64,000 nucleotides of DNA, taken from positions 496,001 to 560,000 of the forward strand of contig CAWCCQ010000002.1 in assembly GCA_963794215.1 (NCBI GenBank), read 5' to 3'. Made by a program: the position numbers and the translations under genes. The DNA is from DATKRB01 sp963794215 (GTDB lineage Bacteria; Actinomycetota; Acidimicrobiia; Acidimicrobiales; RAAP-2). Shown here in pieces: positions 62,195-64,000 of the stretch. Within the stretch, counting starts at the first letter, position 1, and the number at the start of each line of letters is the position of its first letter. Below the pieces are notes generated by a model. The model worked only from the letters and a program-made list of their open reading frames with translations, was not told the DNA's origin and did no database searches.

Positions 62195-64000
62195 AACTCG
62201 ATGGGCCTTCCCTGCGCCAGGCTTCGCTCCACCGCCAGTGTTGCCGCGGTCGTACGGAGCAGGGACCCGAGGGCGATCGGCATCGGCGCTCCCGAGCGAA
62301 CCGACTGGAGGAACTGGTCGAGCTGGGGGCGTTGGCCCTTGTCAATCGCCCCTCGGGCTCGCCGGACCTTCTTGCGGCGCCCCGACCAGACCGACGTCGT
62401 GCGGAAGTTCTCGAACCTGGCCGTGCGGCCTGCGGTCGAGACCTCCAAGACCTCCTTCGGGACCCGGGGGTTCCCGTGGGTCAAATAGTCCACGCTGGCC
62501 ATCGATCCGTCGTCGTAGCTCAACACGGCATGCAGATCGCTGTGGTTAGGGGTGCTCATCGCGTGGACCGTCGACGGGGAGGATCCGAGCCACCAGCTGA
62601 TGGTGTCGATGAAATGGCCGCCCTCGCCCACGAAGCGGGAGCCCTCGAGGTCCACATTGCGATACCAGCTGTTGGCGTCGAGCGGGCCCGCGTTCACCGT
62701 GTAGCGGATCACCGAGGTGGCGGCCTCAGCCTCGAACCGGTGCCGCAGATCGCGCAACACCGGGGAAAAGCGGCGGTTGAACCCGACCATGAGCCGGTTG
62801 TTGCCGGTGGCCGCAACGGCCTCTGCGATCCGCGAGAGCTCCTCGTCGTCGATGGCGAGGGGCTTCTCGACGAAGACCGTCTTGCCCGCCTCCAGCGCCC
62901 GACTCGCCAACACCGCATGGGTGTGGTGGCGGGTCACCACGAACACGGCGTCGATCGAATCGTCGCTGAGTACCGCGTCGACGTCCGTCGAGGCACGCAG
63001 GAAGCCGAACCGCCGCTGGGCATTGGCCGCTGACAGCGAGGAGGCGGTGGCGACCAGGCTCAGCTCGACATCGCGCCGGCCAGCGAGCTGGGGCAGGAGC
63101 ATCGACGACGCGTAGTTGCCTGCCCCGATGAATCCGAGCCTGAGCACGCCACTGCGTGGCGCCACGGTGGTCGTGCGCTCCGAGCCTTCGGACGAGCGCC
63201 ACGACATGGCACCGGCCGAGACGCCAGGGTCGGGGTAGCGGAACAAGAAACCGACCCCTTGGAGATCGCCCGAATGAAGCCGACCGTAGACGTCCGGAGC
63301 CTCGGCCACCGGGAAATCCCCTGAGACGAGCGATTCGACCGCTAGCTTCCCGCCCGCCAGCAGGTCGACGAAGCACTCGAGGTTCCGTCGCTCGGTCCAG
63401 CGGACGTACCCGGCGGGATAGTCGATGCCGTCGAGCTCGTAGGTGTCGTCGTAACGGCCGGGGCCGTAGGACCTCGAGAACCGGACGTCCAATTCCTTGT
63501 CGTAGTACGCGTTCCAGGGCAAATCCAGCTTCAGCTTTCCGATGTCGATGACCCGGGCCCGGTCGCGTGCGAGTCGGGCCGCCGCCTCGACCGGCCCGTT
63601 GGAGGACCCACCCGCCACCAGCAGGATGTGATCCGCACCGAGCCCGTGCGTGAGCCGAGCGATGGTGCGCTCGAGGCGGTCGATCCCCTCGGCGTCGGGA
63701 ACCTCGCAGGCGATGGCGCCGGAGGTCTCGGCCAGCCGGCAGCGGTCTTCGACGACGTCGAGCCCCACGACACGCACGCCGGCTACGACGAGCAGCTGGA
63801 CGACGAGCTGCCCCACCAGCCCGAGGCCGACCACACAGGCAGTGTCGCCGATCTGAGGCTCGGCGCGGCGTACCCCATGCATAGCGATGGCCCCCACCGT
63901 GGCGAAGGCGGCGAGGCGAGGCTCCACGCCGTCGGGTACGGGAACGCAAAGGTTGACCGGCACCCAGTTCACCTCAGCGTGCAGGGCGTGCTCGTTGCCC
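62191..64000 (-). CDS. Bi-domain oxidoreductase: alcohol-dehydrogenase-like plus Gfo/Idh/MocA domains (partial)
   Basis: The gene enters from beyond the right edge, so its N-terminus is missing. The first visible part is the zinc-alcohol-dehydrogenase type NAD domain (NEHALHAEVNWVPVNLCVPV, AFATVGAIAMHGVRRAEPQI, TACVVGLGLVGQLVVQLLVV). The second, from about 290 residues in, is a Gfo/Idh/MocA dehydrogenase: LRLGFIGAGNYASSMLLPQL, TRHHTHAVLASRALEAGKTV, FVEKPLAIDDEELSRIAEAV with the catalytic EKP, and RFVGEGGHFIDTISWWLGSS. Such fused enzymes accompany heparinase-type and GT4 genes in exopolysaccharide clusters and probably oxidise or epimerise a nucleotide sugar. The frame is unbroken. It is coupled to the heparinase-type gene downstream. 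Confidence 0.9.
   Translation of the reverse strand, partial: GNEHALHAEVNWVPVNLCVPVPDGVEPRLAAFATVGAIAMHGVRRAEPQIGDTACVVGLGLVGQLVVQLLVVAGVRVVGLDVVEDRCRLAETSGAIACEVPDAEGIDRLERTIARLTHGLGADHILLVAGGSSNGPVEAAARLARDRARVIDIGKLKLDLPWNAYYDKELDVRFSRSYGPGRYDDTYELDGIDYPAGYVRWTERRNLECFVDLLAGGKLAVESLVSGDFPVAEAPDVYGRLHSGDLQGVGFLFRYPDPGVSAGAMSWRSSEGSERTTTVAPRSGVLRLGFIGAGNYASSMLLPQLAGRRDVELSLVATASSLSAANAQRRFGFLRASTDVDAVLSDDSIDAVFVVTRHHTHAVLASRALEAGKTVFVEKPLAIDDEELSRIAEAVAATGNNRLMVGFNRRFSPVLRDLRHRFEAEAATSVIRYTVNAGPLDANSWYRNVDLEGSRFVGEGGHFIDTISWWLGSSPSTVHAMSTPNHSDLHAVLSYDDGSMASVDYLTHGNPRVPKEVLEVSTAGRTARFENFRTTSVWSGRRKKVRRARGAIDKGQRPQLDQFLQSVRSGAPMPIALGSLLRTTAATLAVERSLAQGRPIEL

Noticed and set aside
1..64000. Mobile elements, tRNA or rRNA genes
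   Set aside because: No transposase, integrase or terminal inverted repeats with target duplication, and no tRNA cloverleaf or rRNA segment was recognised by eye; a tRNAscan or ISfinder search would be decisive.

Overview
The window is high-GC (about 65-70% by eye, falling in the middle) and looks like an uncultured or environmental actinobacterium, probably Acidimicrobiia or a relative. Three things point there: a WhiB-family protein, actinobacterial-style fused or extended proteins, and a housekeeping block (glmU, prs, rplY, pth, mfd, SurA-like foldase, mazG, eno, ftsB, DUF501, ppx) whose content and order resemble the Mycobacterium mfd-eno-ppx neighbourhood. No rRNA, tRNA, CRISPR array, transposase or integrase was seen.

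Layout. (1) 1-4.3 kb: end of a membrane protein, a GT2 glycosyltransferase, a GNAT acetyltransferase, an aminotransferase and an unusually long WhiB-like protein. (2) 4.3-8.7 kb: a divergent region with nested inverted repeats, a small unknown gene, an ECF sigma factor fused to a zinc finger, a membrane segment and three outer Ig-like repeats, then a protein resembling the DNA sliding clamp. (3) 8.8-20.4 kb (+ strand) and 20.6-32.0 kb (- strand): two convergent runs of surface-polysaccharide genes (glycosyltransferases, methyltransferases, a nucleotide-sugar dehydrogenase and epimerase, a secreted TIM-barrel hydrolase, a phytanoyl-CoA-type dioxygenase, polytopic membrane proteins). Almost every gene between 11 and 32.8 kb is broken by single-base frame changes. 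(4) 32.1-34.2 kb: two more methyltransferases and a small protein. (5) 34.2-36.1 kb: a MarR regulator with a perfect 30-bp palindromic operator, coupled to an MFS exporter. (6) 36.1-53.2 kb: housekeeping genes, mostly intact but with one-base frame breaks in lysS and mazG. (7) 53.3-64 kb: a second exopolysaccharide module (DUF218 protein, GT4, ECF sigma factor, polyprenyl-phosphate sugar-1-phosphate transferase, degenerate HIT-like protein, heparinase II/III-type protein, bi-domain oxidoreductase).

The polysaccharide genes plausibly make, methylate, export and trim a complex surface glycan. The sugar transferase at 57.5-59.2 kb would prime the lipid carrier, the glycosyltransferases would extend the chain, and the dehydrogenase/epimerase and bi-domain oxidoreductase would supply unusual or acidic sugars. 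Because lysS and mazG also carry one-base breaks, at least some of the frame damage is probably in the assembly rather than in the cell. For broken genes the coordinates below span the whole reconstructed gene.
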